From positions 98,501 through 162,500 of the forward strand of contig JABMCL010001116.1 in the NCBI GenBank assembly GCA_018857735.1: DNA of 64,000 nt, in the 5' to 3' direction. This document shows, piece by piece, positions 22,030-35,205 of this stretch. The translations under genes and the position numbers were made by a program. The DNA is from Alviniconcha marisindica. Its lineage: Eukaryota; Mollusca; Gastropoda; Provannidae. A model generated the notes under the pieces. It was not told where the DNA came from, did not search any database, and saw nothing but the letters and a program-made list of their open reading frames with translations. Position 1 is the stretch's first letter; each line of letters begins with the position of its first letter.

Positions 22030-22565
22030 AGTGACACAGAAATAGATACAGATGGGGTGCAGATACAGGAGGGGTGCAAAACATTGACACAGAAATAGAA
22101 ATGGAAGGGTTGAAGAACCAGAAGGAATGCAAAACATTGACACAGAAATAGAAATGGAAGGGTTGCAGATACAGAAGGGGTGCAAAACACTGACACGGAA
22201 ATAGAAACAAAAGGGTTGCAGATACAGAAGGGGTGCAAAACACTGACAAGGAAATAGAAACAAAAGGGTTGCAGATACAGAAGGGGTGCAAAACACTGAC
22301 ACGGAAATAGAAACAAAAGGGTTGCAGATACAGAAGGGGTGCAAAACACTGACACGGAAATAGAAACAAAAGGGTTGCAGATACAGAAGGGGTGCAAAAC
22401 ACTGACACGGAAATAGAAATGGAAGGGTTGAAGAAACCGAAGGGTTGCAAAACACTGACATGGAAATAGAAACAGAAGGGTTGCAATCAACAGAAACAGA
22501 AGAGTTGCAATCAACAGAAACAGAAGAGTTGCAAAACATTGACACAGAAACAGAAGGGTTGCAAT
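22030..22565. repeat. 53-bp minisatellite, about 9 copies
   Basis: Units read gaaatagaaacaaaagggtt gcagatacagaaggggtgca aaacactgacacg. Copies shorten and diverge at the right end. Confidence 0.92.
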
Positions 22566-24090
22566 CAAAAGTTGTATATAGAGTTTAAGTTGGATACAGG
22601 ATGAGCAAAGTACCCAGATCGATTCTGCCACCTCTACCCCTCCCTTGGAAGGCTTGAAATAGATTGCCAAGAATGGCTTGTGATCAAGGTGCATTCAGAT
22701 ACCAAGTTTTTGCTCACATAAACGAGGGAAGTTTGAGTTTTTAATGTTGTGGTGACCAGTACCTGGCTGGCCAAAGAAAGGAAGCGCAAGTTTATGTTGT
22801 GATGACCAGTGATTACAATAGGAAGTGTGAGTTTATGCAGATGTGATGACCAATGCTTGGCTGGCCAGGCGACAGCAACATTTTCAACACGGCAATATTG
22901 TGGAACACTATAATTGTGATAAATCCCAGGATGGTACTGCTTATCCAGCTTTTTCCATTAACACTGCTTCTGGTGACCTCGACGGCATTACATGTTCACA
23001 ACAGCACCAGCCAGACAGGGGAACTGGAAGCGGTGGGGTTTTATGTGATCGAATTCAAACCTTGTGATGATGAGGTACACTGACTGAATCTTGAGCATGT
23101 GATGGTATTCTGCACTCGGCCATAGGTAAAGAACTTAGCAGAGGAATACTCTGTCTCAATGAGAAACATAATATTTAACCCTTCCCCCCCCCCCTCCTCC
23201 CCCCACCCCCACGTCTTTTTTCTTTTTTCAAACACTGTTTCAGCAAGATGTTTCAATCTTTTGATAATATAACCTGTATTGGGCTGCACCCATTTATGCC
23301 AATCTGGATGACTTCAGCCATATGGTATGGTATTATCAAGGTCACAGGGGTGTCATAAATGTAAAGCTGCACATTGCCACTTGTGGGTGTCAGTGGGTGA
23401 AATTGCCACTTGTGGGTGTCAGTGGGTGAAATTGCCACTTGTGGGTGTCAGTGTGTGAAAGCCTTGTTTGTGGGAGTAAGCAGCCTCAAATGCATCCATC
23501 ACTTGTGGGTATGAGTGAGTACGAGTTGTCTGTGAGTACATTAGCAGTAATGGGTACCTTTTCTACCATGTGCTGTCAAGAAGTGAGGTGTCGTAACTGG
23601 GTACTGAAACAAAATGTGTAATGAAACAAAGTGCCCACATTGGGTGCCTGTGCCTTTTTCATGCTGCACTGGAGCTTAATGTTTTTGAGTATAATGTGCT
23701 GTACTGTGCTATGGTATTACTTACCTTAGTGTAGTGTACTTTGAGTGTGTCGTCCTGAGGTGACATGCAGTTGATGAGACATTAAAATCCAAGAGAAAAA
23801 AGAAAAAGAAAAAAACACTAAAAAAAACACTCAAATTTTGGAAATGGTTCAAAAGTGTTTCTTCTCAATTCTTCAAGGGTGGCAGGTTCTCTGTGTACGC
23901 AATATTATAACATTTTTCCTTCAGCAATGCAAGATGCCCCCTGATTCCTGAAACCTCAGTTTAGAAATAGGTCAGCTGGAAGTTCCTGTCCTTGACTAAT
24001 GACATGCTCCGTGTGATGGAAAGCCTTTGTCATCATTATTTGTTAAATATCACTGTCTGAAAATCTTTTGGTTTTGGTGGCGCTGTGCCC
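22566..24090. other. Intergenic stretch without recognised gene
   Basis: A ~30-base unit (ttgccacttgtgggtgtcag tgggtgaaa) occurs three to four times at 23375-23460, and there is a C-rich run near 23185. No coding similarity recognised. Confidence 0.55.
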
Positions 24091-24099
24091 ACAGGATAT

Positions 24100-24810
24100 C
24101 CAGAAAGGTGGAGGCCCATGATTGCCTAGAGTGCTGGCCCATAACTACCCATGCAGAACTCGGGAACTCCACAAGGGTGCTGGCCCCTGACTGCCTATGC
24201 CTGTCGGCAAGGGTACTGGCTGCTCTGACAGTCCATACTGATGGCAGCCCATAGTTGCCTAGGTTGGCCTCTGGCCCATGTCTGCCTTCCACAAGGGTGC
24301 TGGCCCCTGACTGCCTATGCAGAGCTCTAGGCCAAAGGTTCTAGCCCCTGTCTTTTACAAGGGTGCTGGCCCTTGATTAAGTCCAAGCAGGACCCAGGAG
24401 CTCCACAAGGGTGCCGGCCCTCGATCGTCCAAGCAGAGCTCTAGAGCTCCACAAGGGTGGCGGCCCATGTCTGCCTAGGCAGAGTTCTGGAGGCGTACAG
24501 GGGTGCTGGCCACCGACTGCTGAGGCTGGCCTCTGTAATGGAGCTTAACAAAGTGCTGGCCCTTGCTTGCCTAGGCAGAGTTCAGGAGCTCCACCAGGGT
24601 GTTGGCCCAAGACTGGCTAGGCACAGCTGTGGGGTGCCGCTGTGGGGTGCCACCAGAGTGCCGGCCCAAGACTGGCTAGGCACAGCTGTGGGGTGCCACC
24701 AGAGTGCTGACCCAAGACTGGCTAGGCACAGCTGTGGGGTGCCACCAGAGTGCCGGCCCAAGACTGGCTAGGCACAGCTGTGGGGTGCCACCAGGCTGCT
24801 GGCCTGTTAT
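24100..24810. repeat. ~46-bp GC-rich minisatellite
   Basis: Units of caagactggctaggcacagc tgtggggtgccaccagagtg are tight at 24600-24790. More diverged relatives (ccacaagggtgctggcccctga) run back to 24100. Confidence 0.85.
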
Positions 24811-25985
24811 CACCTATGCAGGCCCCTGGAGCCTTCGTTTGTTTCCTGGTTTTGCTGTATCACTCACAGTGGCTGGTTCTACCTCATGCCATCAGGTTTT
24901 CTTTATATTGCATGTATTCAAGAATTTGATGTATTATGTCTGTGTGTGTGTGTAAAAATCACCCCCCCACCCCCACCCCCAAATTTTTAATCTTGTCTCT
25001 TTGGAAGTCTATGATCAAAGTATTAATTTATCTCTATTCGTTTGTCAGTGTATTGATCTGTGAGTATTACTCTGTTTTTCTATTTATTACAATTTCTTTT
25101 ACTGATGTGTAGTTAAACATCGTGCTTGAAGCGATTAAACATGAACTGATTGTTTGCACCATTTATTACGATTTATGATACTAAACAAAAGCTTGATGTT
25201 TTATTGATAGTTTCAAAATGTGTGCAATATAAGTGACAAAAACAACAACAACAAAACATTATCTCAACAACAATGCACTAAAGATATTGTTTTGTGTACA
25301 AATCTGTCATTCTGCTGTCTGGTAGTTAGCCTTTTAGCTCAGCTCAAAGCCAAGGTGAAGGTTTTTAACTCAGTAAATTGTACATATTTAATGAAGCATG
25401 TCAGCTTGTTTTGTGTGCCAGTGAGTGTGTATCATATCATTCTGACCCCCCCCCCCCCCCCCCCCCATAACAAAGCTGGAGGTGGGGGTATACTGGAATC
25501 ACTCTGTCCATATGTTCAGGCTTTGACCGGAAGAGATCTGCTTAACCTTTTGTAAGCACACTTGTGGTTACAAACCAAGCAGCACCAATGATGGTGCATC
25601 ATCCTGAGCCAGAATATCATGTGAAACAATTGGGTTCCTATGTTCAAGTTACTGTCACAGTGAGGACTTATGAAAATGTTATTGTTTCAACTATATCTTT
25701 GGAACGAATAATTCTTTTTGACCAAACTTATTTTAATGGTAGATCGTCATCAGCCAATGTCCAATGACATTTTGGATTGCTGTGTTCAAGGTCAAGGTCA
25801 CAACAATGGTTACAAATTTCAGTTAATGATTTTCCTGACCATAAACTTCTGAATGGCTGAACCTTTGCAGCCAAACTTGGTGTGTTGCTATCTTCAGTGT
25901 CAATGTCACATGGCCATAGAAAACAACTGCTTGAGACCTGCCTGCCGCTACAGTTCGTCCGTAGTTTCTGACTCAACAGGGAGTA
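24811..25985. other. Intergenic stretch without recognised gene
   Basis: Contains C-runs at 24962 and 25447-25466 and a tattaca/attaaa-rich segment. 25560-25930 contains 'tcaaggtcaaggtcacaa', seen in other invertebrate dispersed repeats; I cannot name the family. Confidence 0.45.
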
Positions 25986-27930
25986 ACAGCAATTTCACAC
26001 TTCACTCCATTCTCACTGACTTAACAAGTGTTACAACAAACATACACTTCATTCCATTCTCACTGACTCAACAAGTGTTACAACATACACTTCGCTCCAT
26101 TCTCACTGATTCAACAAGTGTTACAACAAACATACACTTCGCTCCATTTTCACTGACTTAACAAGTGTTACAACAAACATACACTTCGCTCCATTTTCAC
26201 TGACTTAACAAGTGTTACAACAAACATACACTTCACTCCATTCCGACTGACTCAACAAGTGTTACAACAAACTCACACTTCACTCCATTCTGACTGACTC
26301 AACAAGTGTTGCAACAAACACTTCAAACCACTTTCACAGACTCAACAAGTGTTAAAACAAACTCACTCTATTCTCACTGACTCAACAAGTGTTACAACAA
26401 ACACTTCTAAACATACTGACTCAACAATCGTTACAACAAACACACTTCATCCCATTGTCACTGACTAAACAAATATTACAACAAACTCACACTTCATTCC
26501 ATTCTTACTGATTCAACAAGTGTTACAACAAACTCACATTTCACTCCATTCTGACTGACTCAACACACTTTACAACAAACGCGCATTTAAACCATTCTCA
26601 CTTATTCACAAGGAGTACCAAATTCACACTTCACTGCATTCTCAGTGACCCAACAAGGAGTCACAAACTTACACTTCTCCATTCTCAGTGACACAACAAG
26701 GAGTCACAAACTCACATTTCTCCATTCTCAGTGACACAACAAGGAGTCACTCACACTTCTCCATTCTCAGTGACACAACAAGGAGTCACACACACTTCTC
26801 CATTCTCAGTGACACAACAAGGAGTCACACACACTTCTCCATTCTCAGTGACACAACAGGAGTCATACACTCACACTTCTCCATTCTCAGTGACACAACA
26901 AGGAGTCACACACACTTCTCCATTCTCAGTGACACAACAAGGAGTCACACACACTTCTCCATTCTCAGTGACACAACAAGGAGTCACACACACTTCTCCA
27001 TTCTCAGTGACACAACAAGGAGTCACACACACTTCTCCATTCTCAGTGACACAACAAGGAGTCACTCACACTTCTTCATTCTCAGTGACACAACAAGGAG
27101 TCGCAAACTCACACTTCTCCATTCTCAGTGACACAACAAGGAGTCACACACACTTCTCCATTCTCAGTGACACAACAAGGAGTCACACACACTTCTCCAT
27201 TCTCAGTGACACAACAAGGAGTCACACACACTTCTCCATTCTCAGTGACACAACATGGAGTCATACACTCACACTTCTCCATTCTCAGTGACACAACAAG
27301 GAGTCATACACTCACACTTCTCCATTCTCAGTGACACAACAAGGAGTCATACACACACACTTCTCCATTCTCAGTGACACAACAAGGAGTCACACACACT
27401 TCTCCATTCTCAGTGACACAACAAGGAGTCACACACTCACTCTTCTCCATTCTCAATGACACAACAAGGAGTCACACACTCACACTTCTCCATTCTCAGT
27501 GACACAACAAGGAGTCACACACTTCTCCATTCTCAGTGACACAACAAGGAGTCACACACACTTCTCCATTCTCAGTGACACAACAAGGAGTCACACACAC
27601 TTCTCCATTCTCAGTGACACAAGGAGTCACACACACTTCTCCATTCTCAGTGACACAACAAGGAGTCACACACACTTCTCCATTCTCAGTGACACAACAA
27701 GGAGTCACACACTTCTCCATTCTCAGTGACACAACAAGGAGTCACACACACTTCTCCATTCTCAGTGACACAACAAGGAGTCACACACACTTCTCCATTC
27801 TCAGTGACACAACAAGGAGTCATACACTCACACTTCTCCATTCTCAGTGACACAACAAGGAGTCACACACACTTCTCCATTCTCAGTGACACAACAAGGA
27901 GTCACACACACTTCTCCATTCTCAGTGACT
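25985..27930. repeat. ~39-bp minisatellite, ~45 copies
   Basis: Left part (25985-26640): cattctcactgactcaacaa gtgttacaacaaacatacac. Right part (26690-27930): cattctcagtgacacaacaa ggagtcacacacacttctc, very uniform. 39 is divisible by 3, so several frames stay open; these are not genes. Related units reappear at 29410-29470 beyond the LINE. Confidence 0.93.
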
Positions 27931-27934
27931 GAGC

Positions 27935-29400
27935 CTAACGGACAAGGACTGGGCAGAATTACACACTGTCTACCAAGAAACCTCTGACAAAGGCTACAGT
28001 CCCGACGACTGGGCGCAGTTTTTTTTAACGCTGTTCCCAAGCAGGTAAAGACCACCACAAGCTGAATACCGCATCCTCACAATGCAGAACACCGTTCGAA
28101 AGCTCATGAAACGCATTGTTGCCAGGAAACTCGCCAGGGTCCTCGAGAACATGGAGATACTCCCTGCAAATCCGGAGGGGGGGGGGGGGGGGGGGGGGGG
28201 AGAGACCAGGAAAATGCAGCTTCATTTGCATATGACGAAGGATTCCAGAAGAAAGAACAAACAGTGGCTGTGGCAATGGCCCTCGATGATACATACAAAT
28301 TACAACATTGCAGTTCACGCTGCTAACTGACCTGCTCGTGCAACATGGAGTCAGCCTAACCAGGAGCGCTCCTGGAAAGAACCGCGGTTATGCAGCTGGA
28401 AAACTGGAGCTCCGCTCCTCATCAGCTCACAAAGGGCCTACCACAAGGACCACTGCTGTCACCATTCCTGTACAACGTATATACCAAGGGTCTGGCAGAT
28501 CTGAACCAAAATGGGCCCAGCAAGGTACTCAGACTGGCAGGTGACGGGCTCATACACAAGACATCAAGGTACACCCAGGAGGCAGCCAAAGCACAGTGAG
28601 CCGGTTTGGCCTAGCGGTAAGGCGTTAGGCTGGTAAGCAGAGGGACCTCGGTTTCAATCCGCTTCGGCTCTCCTTTCTCTTCAAAAGTTGTGGTCTGTGG
28701 ACACTGTCTTGTGACTTTGTCCCTCACAATTATGAAACATTAAAATAGCTCTCATCGCTGCCCACCTTAATGTAGAAGTCATTCTGCTGGTAACAGTGTA
28801 GCGATAGGTATATAATCTCCCTCTCCCCCCCCCCCCTCCCCCACATAGTTCAGGAGCTGTGTGAGAGTCGAGGTGGCCGTCCTGAGCTGTCCGTCCTAAC
28901 GAGCCTTCTGGTTTCCGTGGACGTAAAGAATTATTGAACCGTGCTTCGGCATTGGTCACAACTTGTCCCTAATATGTCAATTGACATCTGAGGACATTAA
29001 GTCATTTCACATCATCATCACCCCTCACCCCCCCCCCCCCCCCCCCCCCCCCGCACACACACCTCCATACCCTCTTCTCTCCTTCTCCTCTTCTCCCCGT
29101 CCCTAATAAGCCTCATTGTTTCTGTGGACGTTAAGCATCATCTTTACTTTACTTAGCCAAAGCAGTACAACAACAACTGGGTAGCGTATCCCAGTGGTGC
29201 CACCACGCCGCATCTCTTCTCAGTCCAGACAAGGCACAAACACTGTGGATCTTCCCTGAAAGGACGAGAGAGAGCCATCGTCAATCAGACGAACATTGGA
29301 ACTGTTTCAAAGACATCGCTGGGGAAACTTCTGAGAGACAGGATGGAGCGCGTATGGACTTGTCCGAGCGCATAGATACCATTTTGAGTTCGGTTAGCCA
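27935..29400 (+). mobile_element. Broken RNase-H-type LINE (jockey/I-like) with a SINE inside
   Basis: Pieces of a non-LTR reverse transcriptase occur in order with frameshifts. 28085-28170 reads MQNTVRKLMKRIVARKLAR and onward. 28420-28596 reads LTKGLPQGPLLSPFLYNVYTK, the RT 'LPQG' block, then LAGDGLIHK where LADDGLIYK is expected. The frame resumes after the SINE at 29155 as AKAVQQQLGSVSQWCHHAAS. It then jumps at about 29255 to the extreme C-terminus (SNQTNIG-like, RDRMERVWTCPS) also seen at 47440, so the region between is deleted. A poly-G run at 28177-28200 breaks the frame. Dead copy. Confidence 0.85.
28594..29154 (+). mobile_element. tRNA-derived SINE (composite), with 10-bp target duplication
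   Basis: The head at 28597-28672 folds like a tRNA: gagccg pairs with cggctc, A box tggcctagcggtaagg, B box ggtttcaatcc. The body (28680-28820) matches the inverted copy at about 57350-57567. Two SINE-tail motifs follow (gtggacgtaaag at 28917; gtggacgttaagc at 29124). Flanks are agccaaagca at 28584-28593 and 29155-29164. Removing the element restores the LINE frame AAKAVQQQL. Confidence 0.88.
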
Positions 29401-29470
29401 TCTTGAACCAAACTGAACTCATTGACGCAGCAAGGTTTACAACAAAATCACACCGCTCCATTCTCACTGA

Positions 29471-29616
<146 letters not shown>

Positions 29617-29909
29617 GAGGGGGAAGGTTTAATCAAACCCACACTTCCACTATCACGGACTCCACATGCATTGCAGCACGGTATACAAGCCCTCCATTCT
29701 GACCGAATGGGCAATTAGCTGTGACAATCTTGGTGGTGGCGGCACGGCGATTGGCGAAGGCGTGAGGTGGCCGTAGTTGCTGGTGGCAGGCTGCTGTTTG
29801 TCCAGAGCCGACACCTTAGCTGGCTGCTGTCGCCACGTGTGTGCTCGTTAGTCCACTAGCTGTCTCCCGGGACCGGAGGCAGGCCTGGACAGCCGCGCTC
29901 AGCCCACAG

Positions 29910-30835
29910 CGGCTTAGTTATTGGATGTTAACGCCTCATCACTCTACAGCGGCTTAGTTATTGGATGTTAACGCCTCGTCACTCTACACTGGCTTAGTTA
30001 TTGGATGTTAACGCCTCGTCACTCTACACTGGCTTAGTTATTGGATGTTAACGCCTCGTCACTCTACACTGGCTTAGTTATTGGATGTTAACGCCTCGTC
30101 AGTCTACACTGGCTTAGTTATTGGATGTTACCGTCCCGTCAGTCTACACTGGCTTAGTTATTGGATGTTACCGTCCCGTCAGTCTACACTGGCTTAGTTA
30201 TTGGATGTTACCGTCCCGTCAGTCTACACTGGCTTAGTTATTGGATGTTACCGTCCCGTCAGTCTACACTGGCTTAGTTATTGGATGTTACCGTCCCGTC
30301 AGTCTACAACGGCTTAGTTATTGGATGTTAACGTCCCGTCAGTCTACAGCGGCTTAGTTATTGGATGTTAACGTCCCGTCAATCTACACAGGCTTAGTTA
30401 TTGGATGTTAACGTCCCGTCATCTACACAGGCTTAGTTGTTGGATGTTAACGTCCCGTCAGTCTACAACGTCTTAGTTGTTGGATGTTAACGTCCCGTCA
30501 GTCTTCATTGGCTTAGTTATTGGATGTTAACGTCCCGTCAATCTACACTGGCTTAGTTATTGGATGTTAACGTCCCGTCAATCTACAGCGGCTTAGTTAT
30601 TGGATGTTAACGTCCCGTCAATCTACAATGGCTTAGTTTTTGGATGTTAACGTCCCGTCAATCTACAACGGCTTAGTTATTGGATGTTAACGTCCCGTCA
30701 ATCTACACTGGCTTAGTTGTTGGATGTTAACGTCCCGTTAAAGCTGCAATGGACTCGCTGGTAGATTTTAACGTCCCGTCAAATCTGCAACGGGTTAGTT
30801 GGATGTTAACGTCCCTTCAGATCTACAACGGATAG
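29910..30835. repeat. 40-bp minisatellite, about 23 copies
   Basis: Units read ggcttagttattggatgtta acgtcccgtcagtctacact. Sub-variants (acgcctcgtc, ccgtcccgtc, acgtcccgtc) occur in blocks, showing recent local spreading. Confidence 0.93.
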
Positions 30836-31169
30836 GTAAATTGAGTTTTTGTGCACTCTCTGTTGAGCGAACGTCTTCCAGTGAACAGAGCTGACTCGCT
30901 AAACCTCTTTTTGCAGACCACTGTCTCAACCAATCCGCGGCAACCTGCGGTAGGCCTGCAAACTCTTAGGGTTTATGAACGTCGTTCCCGCAAATCCTCA
31001 CGGATGAAAGTGAATTTTTAAACTGAAAACAAAATTAACCGCCCATTTAAAAGAAAAAATCCTCGATCCCATTTTTATTTTTGGTTGATCTCCGGCTTCT
31101 ACTACGTGTTAAAAAAGGTCCACCAGATACACACTTTCAAATGTGCATGCGCGCACACACACAAACACG

Positions 31170-31289
<120 letters not shown>

Positions 31290-31494
31290 GAAAAACAGAG
31301 ACAGCAAATGAATAATACTCGCGCGCTTTTCACATCTTTTCACGTGCCGTGTGTCGATTCATGGGCGCTGCTGTGTTTGGCCATGGCTGATTGAATTTAG
31401 CAGTCTTACACTGAGTTTTTCACGCTATCTCGCTTCAGTGACTCTTTTTCCGGATATATCGCTCATAAATCCGGAAGACTGGTTCAACCCACTG

Positions 31495-32060
31495 TTGAAG
31501 GCAATCTCATGGGTCAGGAAACGTGTGAACCTCATCCCCACCACACATTGTCTCATGGGTCAGGAAACGTGTTGAACCTCATCCCCACCACACATTGTCT
31601 CATGGGTCAGGAAACGTGTGAACCTCATCCCCACCACACATTGTCTCATGGGTCAGGAAACGTGTGAACCTCATCCCCACCACACATTGTCTCATGGGTC
31701 AGGAAACGTGTGAACCTCATCCCCACCACACATTGTCTCATGGGTCAGGAAACGTGTGAACCTCATCCCCACCACACATTGTCTCATGGGTCAGGAAACG
31801 TGTGAACCTCATCCCCACCACACATTGTCTCATGGGTCAGGAAACGTGTGAACCTCATCCCCACCACACATTGTCTCATGGGTCAGGAAACGTGTGAACC
31901 TCATCCCCACCACACATTGTCTCATGGGTCAGGAAACGTGTGAACCTCGACCCCACCACACATTCAGTCTCACGGGTCAGGAAACGTGTGAACCTCGACC
32001 CCACCACACATTCAGTTTCATGGGTCAGGAAACGTGTGAACCTCATCCCCACCACAGTGG
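31495..32060. repeat. 46-bp minisatellite, 12 copies
   Basis: Units read tctcatgggtcaggaaacgt gtgaacctcatccccaccac acattg. Almost identical for the first ten. Confidence 0.94.
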
Positions 32061-32517
32061 CTGTCTTTAGGCTCAAGGATCAGCGCAGTAGAAAGCCAGT
32101 AACGCTTGAGTCCCCGTTTTACTGAGGGACAGTCAGCCTAAACCCATTGGTACATATTTGTATTAGGGCGTGGTTTTCTCAGATGACAAGTCTCAGTCAA
32201 AACTGGGATCGGGGTCTTCTCAGTAAGTCTGTGCTTTAACTGGCTTTCTGCGATCCTCTCGCTAAAAACAGGCCTAAAGACTGGGAGAAGGTTACAACAC
32301 AACAATCGGTTGTTCGCCTTGACAAGTAAATTAATAAATTAAGCAAATGAACAACACAAATACAGTTCCTTTCAAACATGGCGCCCTGTCGCACACACCC
32401 CCACCACAACATCATTAACACACACAACACAACACACACACACACACACACACACACGCACCCCCCAGTCTCACGCACACACACACACACAACACACACA
32501 CACACACACACACACAC

Positions 32518-32563
<46 letters not shown>

Positions 32564-33680
32564 CATGCCTTCCTCACAAACGCACGAACCAGTGTACAAA
32601 TGGAGAAGAATCAAACGGACTCAGATCCTGTGGCTATATTTTACCAGGCAGCTCTCTTTCATTAACTGTGTCGATGTTACAAACGGGACGAAAGAATAAA
32701 TTCAGTTTTGATTATTCATAACCAGTTTGATTTTCATCAAGATGCATAAGGCAGGGGTCGAGTCTTACCCAGGTATAACATGCTATGCATTGATTCTACA
32801 GACAGCTTTTGACGGACGTTAGCAAAAATTTGAAGAACTCATTTGCCGTTTCAAATAAAAACGAGCGTCGTTACCCGCGTGCAACAGACCACCCGTACTT
32901 CATGTGCCGCACAGTGCATGCCACCCTCTTACAACACGCCAACCTCCTCCGACCTGTTTGGCGAGACCAGAAAAGAACGAAAGAAGGAAGGGCCACAACG
33001 AAAGAAGGAAGAGAAAGTCAAATAATAGTCTCCTTAAGAAATGCAAATATAAAGAGACATTTTGTGTACTACAACACATCTAGGTGCCTCCTCTCTCTCT
33101 CTCTCTCTCGACGTTCCACTCAAACATGAACAGTTTTGGGCGTGTAGTCTAGGGTGCACTGGGATGGCTCAAGTTGATGCATTCAATTGACATTTTGCTG
33201 CTGCATTAGTACATCGGTTCAAAGATACACCATGAAGCTTGTCAAACGTTGCACACCTTCCTAAAAACAACCCAAAGAACCACGCCACATCTGTAAGACA
33301 AACACAGTCCAGTCTTGTAGATGGCTCACCGCGGGGCGGTTAAAAGCGAGAGTTACGTATTTGATAACAGAGCAACACGTCACTGTGTAGCTCGAAGGAC
33401 GTCTGTTGACGTTGCACTTTATCTCACAAAGAACAACGTCACAAAAGCCAAGGGCGCGTTTAAGAGAAAGTAGATAACGGCAGTATTTCATCTACAGATA
33501 AATTAAAGCGTCAATGGAATATTAACTACGACTGTATTTTATGACAGTGGAAAGTTGCAACGAAGCCTTAGTCTGTTTGAGATTTAGGGTTATTGAATGA
33601 AGACATCCGCACCAGCATAAAGCTATATTTCACATGCAACTGTATGCTCCCTTATGCCTGCTACGTCACTTATTAAGAAT
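32061..33680. other. Intergenic stretch with CA microsatellite
   Basis: (CA)n with interruptions at 32424-32560. The rest shows no coding, RNA or repeat signal I can support. Confidence 0.6.
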
Positions 33681-33685
33681 AAGAG

Positions 33686-33689
<4 letters not shown>

Positions 33690-33754
<65 letters not shown>
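33690..33754. repeat. CT microsatellite
   Basis: Uninterrupted (CT)n. Confidence 0.97.
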
Positions 33755-33758
<4 letters not shown>

Positions 33759-33914
33759 CCTGAATCTTTATCCTTGTGTAATAAAGTATTATCTTCTCTG
33801 TCTCTAACCAGTTCTAAACATATATCCACTTCGGTGGCTATTCAAAAACGCGCTATAAAAACCTATTCACTCATGTAGAATCACATGCGAGCGCAGTGAG
33901 TCTGCTCAACAGCG

Positions 33915-33960
33915 GAGAATAGCGCTATATAAAAGCGATCAATAATAATAATAATATCAT
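33915..33960 (+). mobile_element. LINE-like 3' tail
   Basis: agcgctatataaaagcgatc followed by (aat)n resembles the 3' ends of the RT-bearing LINE copies at 38750 and 41870. No coding part remains. Confidence 0.5.
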
Positions 33961-34084
33961 TGTTCTGCGGATACAGTTTGCCTGGCCACTGACTCAGCGT
34001 CAAACATCTTTGGATCGGGCGGAAAAAAAACCGAACAATTACTGACGTCCTTGCCACTAACTCATAGTTATATACCGTCTGCAC

Positions 34085-34490
34085 GCAACCTTCCTCGTCA
34101 TATAACCTGTTGCTGCTAACTCAAGGTCATAACCTTTGCCACTCAGTCGAAGACATGAACCTTTCGCTGCTAAGTCATATAACATTTGCCATCGACTCAA
34201 AGTCGTACAACATTTGCCACTGAAGTCATATAACATTTGCCATCGACTCAAAGTCGTACAACGCTTGCCACTGAAGTCATACGACCGTCTTGGCTGCTGA
34301 TTCAGTCTAACCCTTTCCTTTACCTCAGTCATATAAAACCTTTGCCTTTTACTGAGTCATATAACCTCTGCCATGTCACTATAATGCCAACGTCATATAA
34401 CCTTTGTCATGTCACTATAATGCCAACGTCATATAACCTCTGCCATGTCACTATGGCAGAGGTTATATGACGTTGGCATTTGACATGCAT
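34085..34490. repeat. ~30-bp minisatellite ending in a foldback
   Basis: Units of tcatataacctttgccatgt cactataatgccaacg repeat from about 34100. At the end the last unit is present in reverse: 34419-34446 and 34453-34480 are perfect 28-base inverted repeats with loop gtcact. The outer arms 34408-34414 and 34481-34487 also pair. A few more direct units follow a LINE-like tail at 34600-34690. Confidence 0.92.
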
Positions 34491-35167
34491 GTATTTCTTG
34501 GCTGTGTATTGATTCTGATATGTGAAGCTGTACTGTGCTTGGAGCTCGTTTTAGCAGAACTGGGACAGGCGCATTATAAATAAAATGTATTATTATTACC
34601 ATAATGCCAAGGCCACATATCCTTTGCCATGTCACTATAATCCCAACGTCATATAACCTTTGCCATGTCACTACGCCAACGTCATGAAACCTTTGCCACT
34701 CTCTCAAGGACAAATTGCTATAGTCTTCAGAAGCCCAACAGCGCGTGGTTTCAGGGCCAGAAGCCATTGGGAGTCAGATCAGACCAGTCCACCCGTTTGA
34801 AGCCTTGGCGGTGCCAGGGAACGGGTCATCGAGTTGAAGGGTCTTTTCACCCGCCGACCCTCCCGCAGCTTCAGTCTCTTAGCGCACAAGCCTCAGTCCA
34901 CACGGGCTACAGGGGTGCGTTGCCAAGTCAGCGAGTCCAAACACCACCCATTGTCCTCAGGCGTTTGAGCGGAGCGCGAACCGAGGGGACAAGGCAACAA
35001 CATCTACACTGTGTGAATGGAGAGATGCCGTCACGTGCACGAAGATGGCACCGAGCTCCGTCGTCCCTTGTATCCGGGACAAAGCGAAGGTAAACCGCGA
35101 AAGACGTTTCTCGGTCGTGAACAGAAATTAGGGCTGACATTAAATGACGATCTTACTTCAGTGTAAG

Positions 35168-35174
<7 letters not shown>

Positions 35175-35203
<29 letters not shown>
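35175..35203. repeat. GT microsatellite
   Basis: Short (GT)n; surrounding 34700-35560 shows no supported gene. Confidence 0.9.

Positions 35204-35205
<2 letters not shown>

Noticed and set aside
28597..28672. Functional tRNA gene
   Set aside because: The cloverleaf is imperfect, it sits inside a SINE with target duplication, and a second degraded copy lies at 57500-57567.
29910..30835. CRISPR-like regular direct repeats
   Set aside because: Eukaryotic setting; repeats are head-to-tail without unique spacers.
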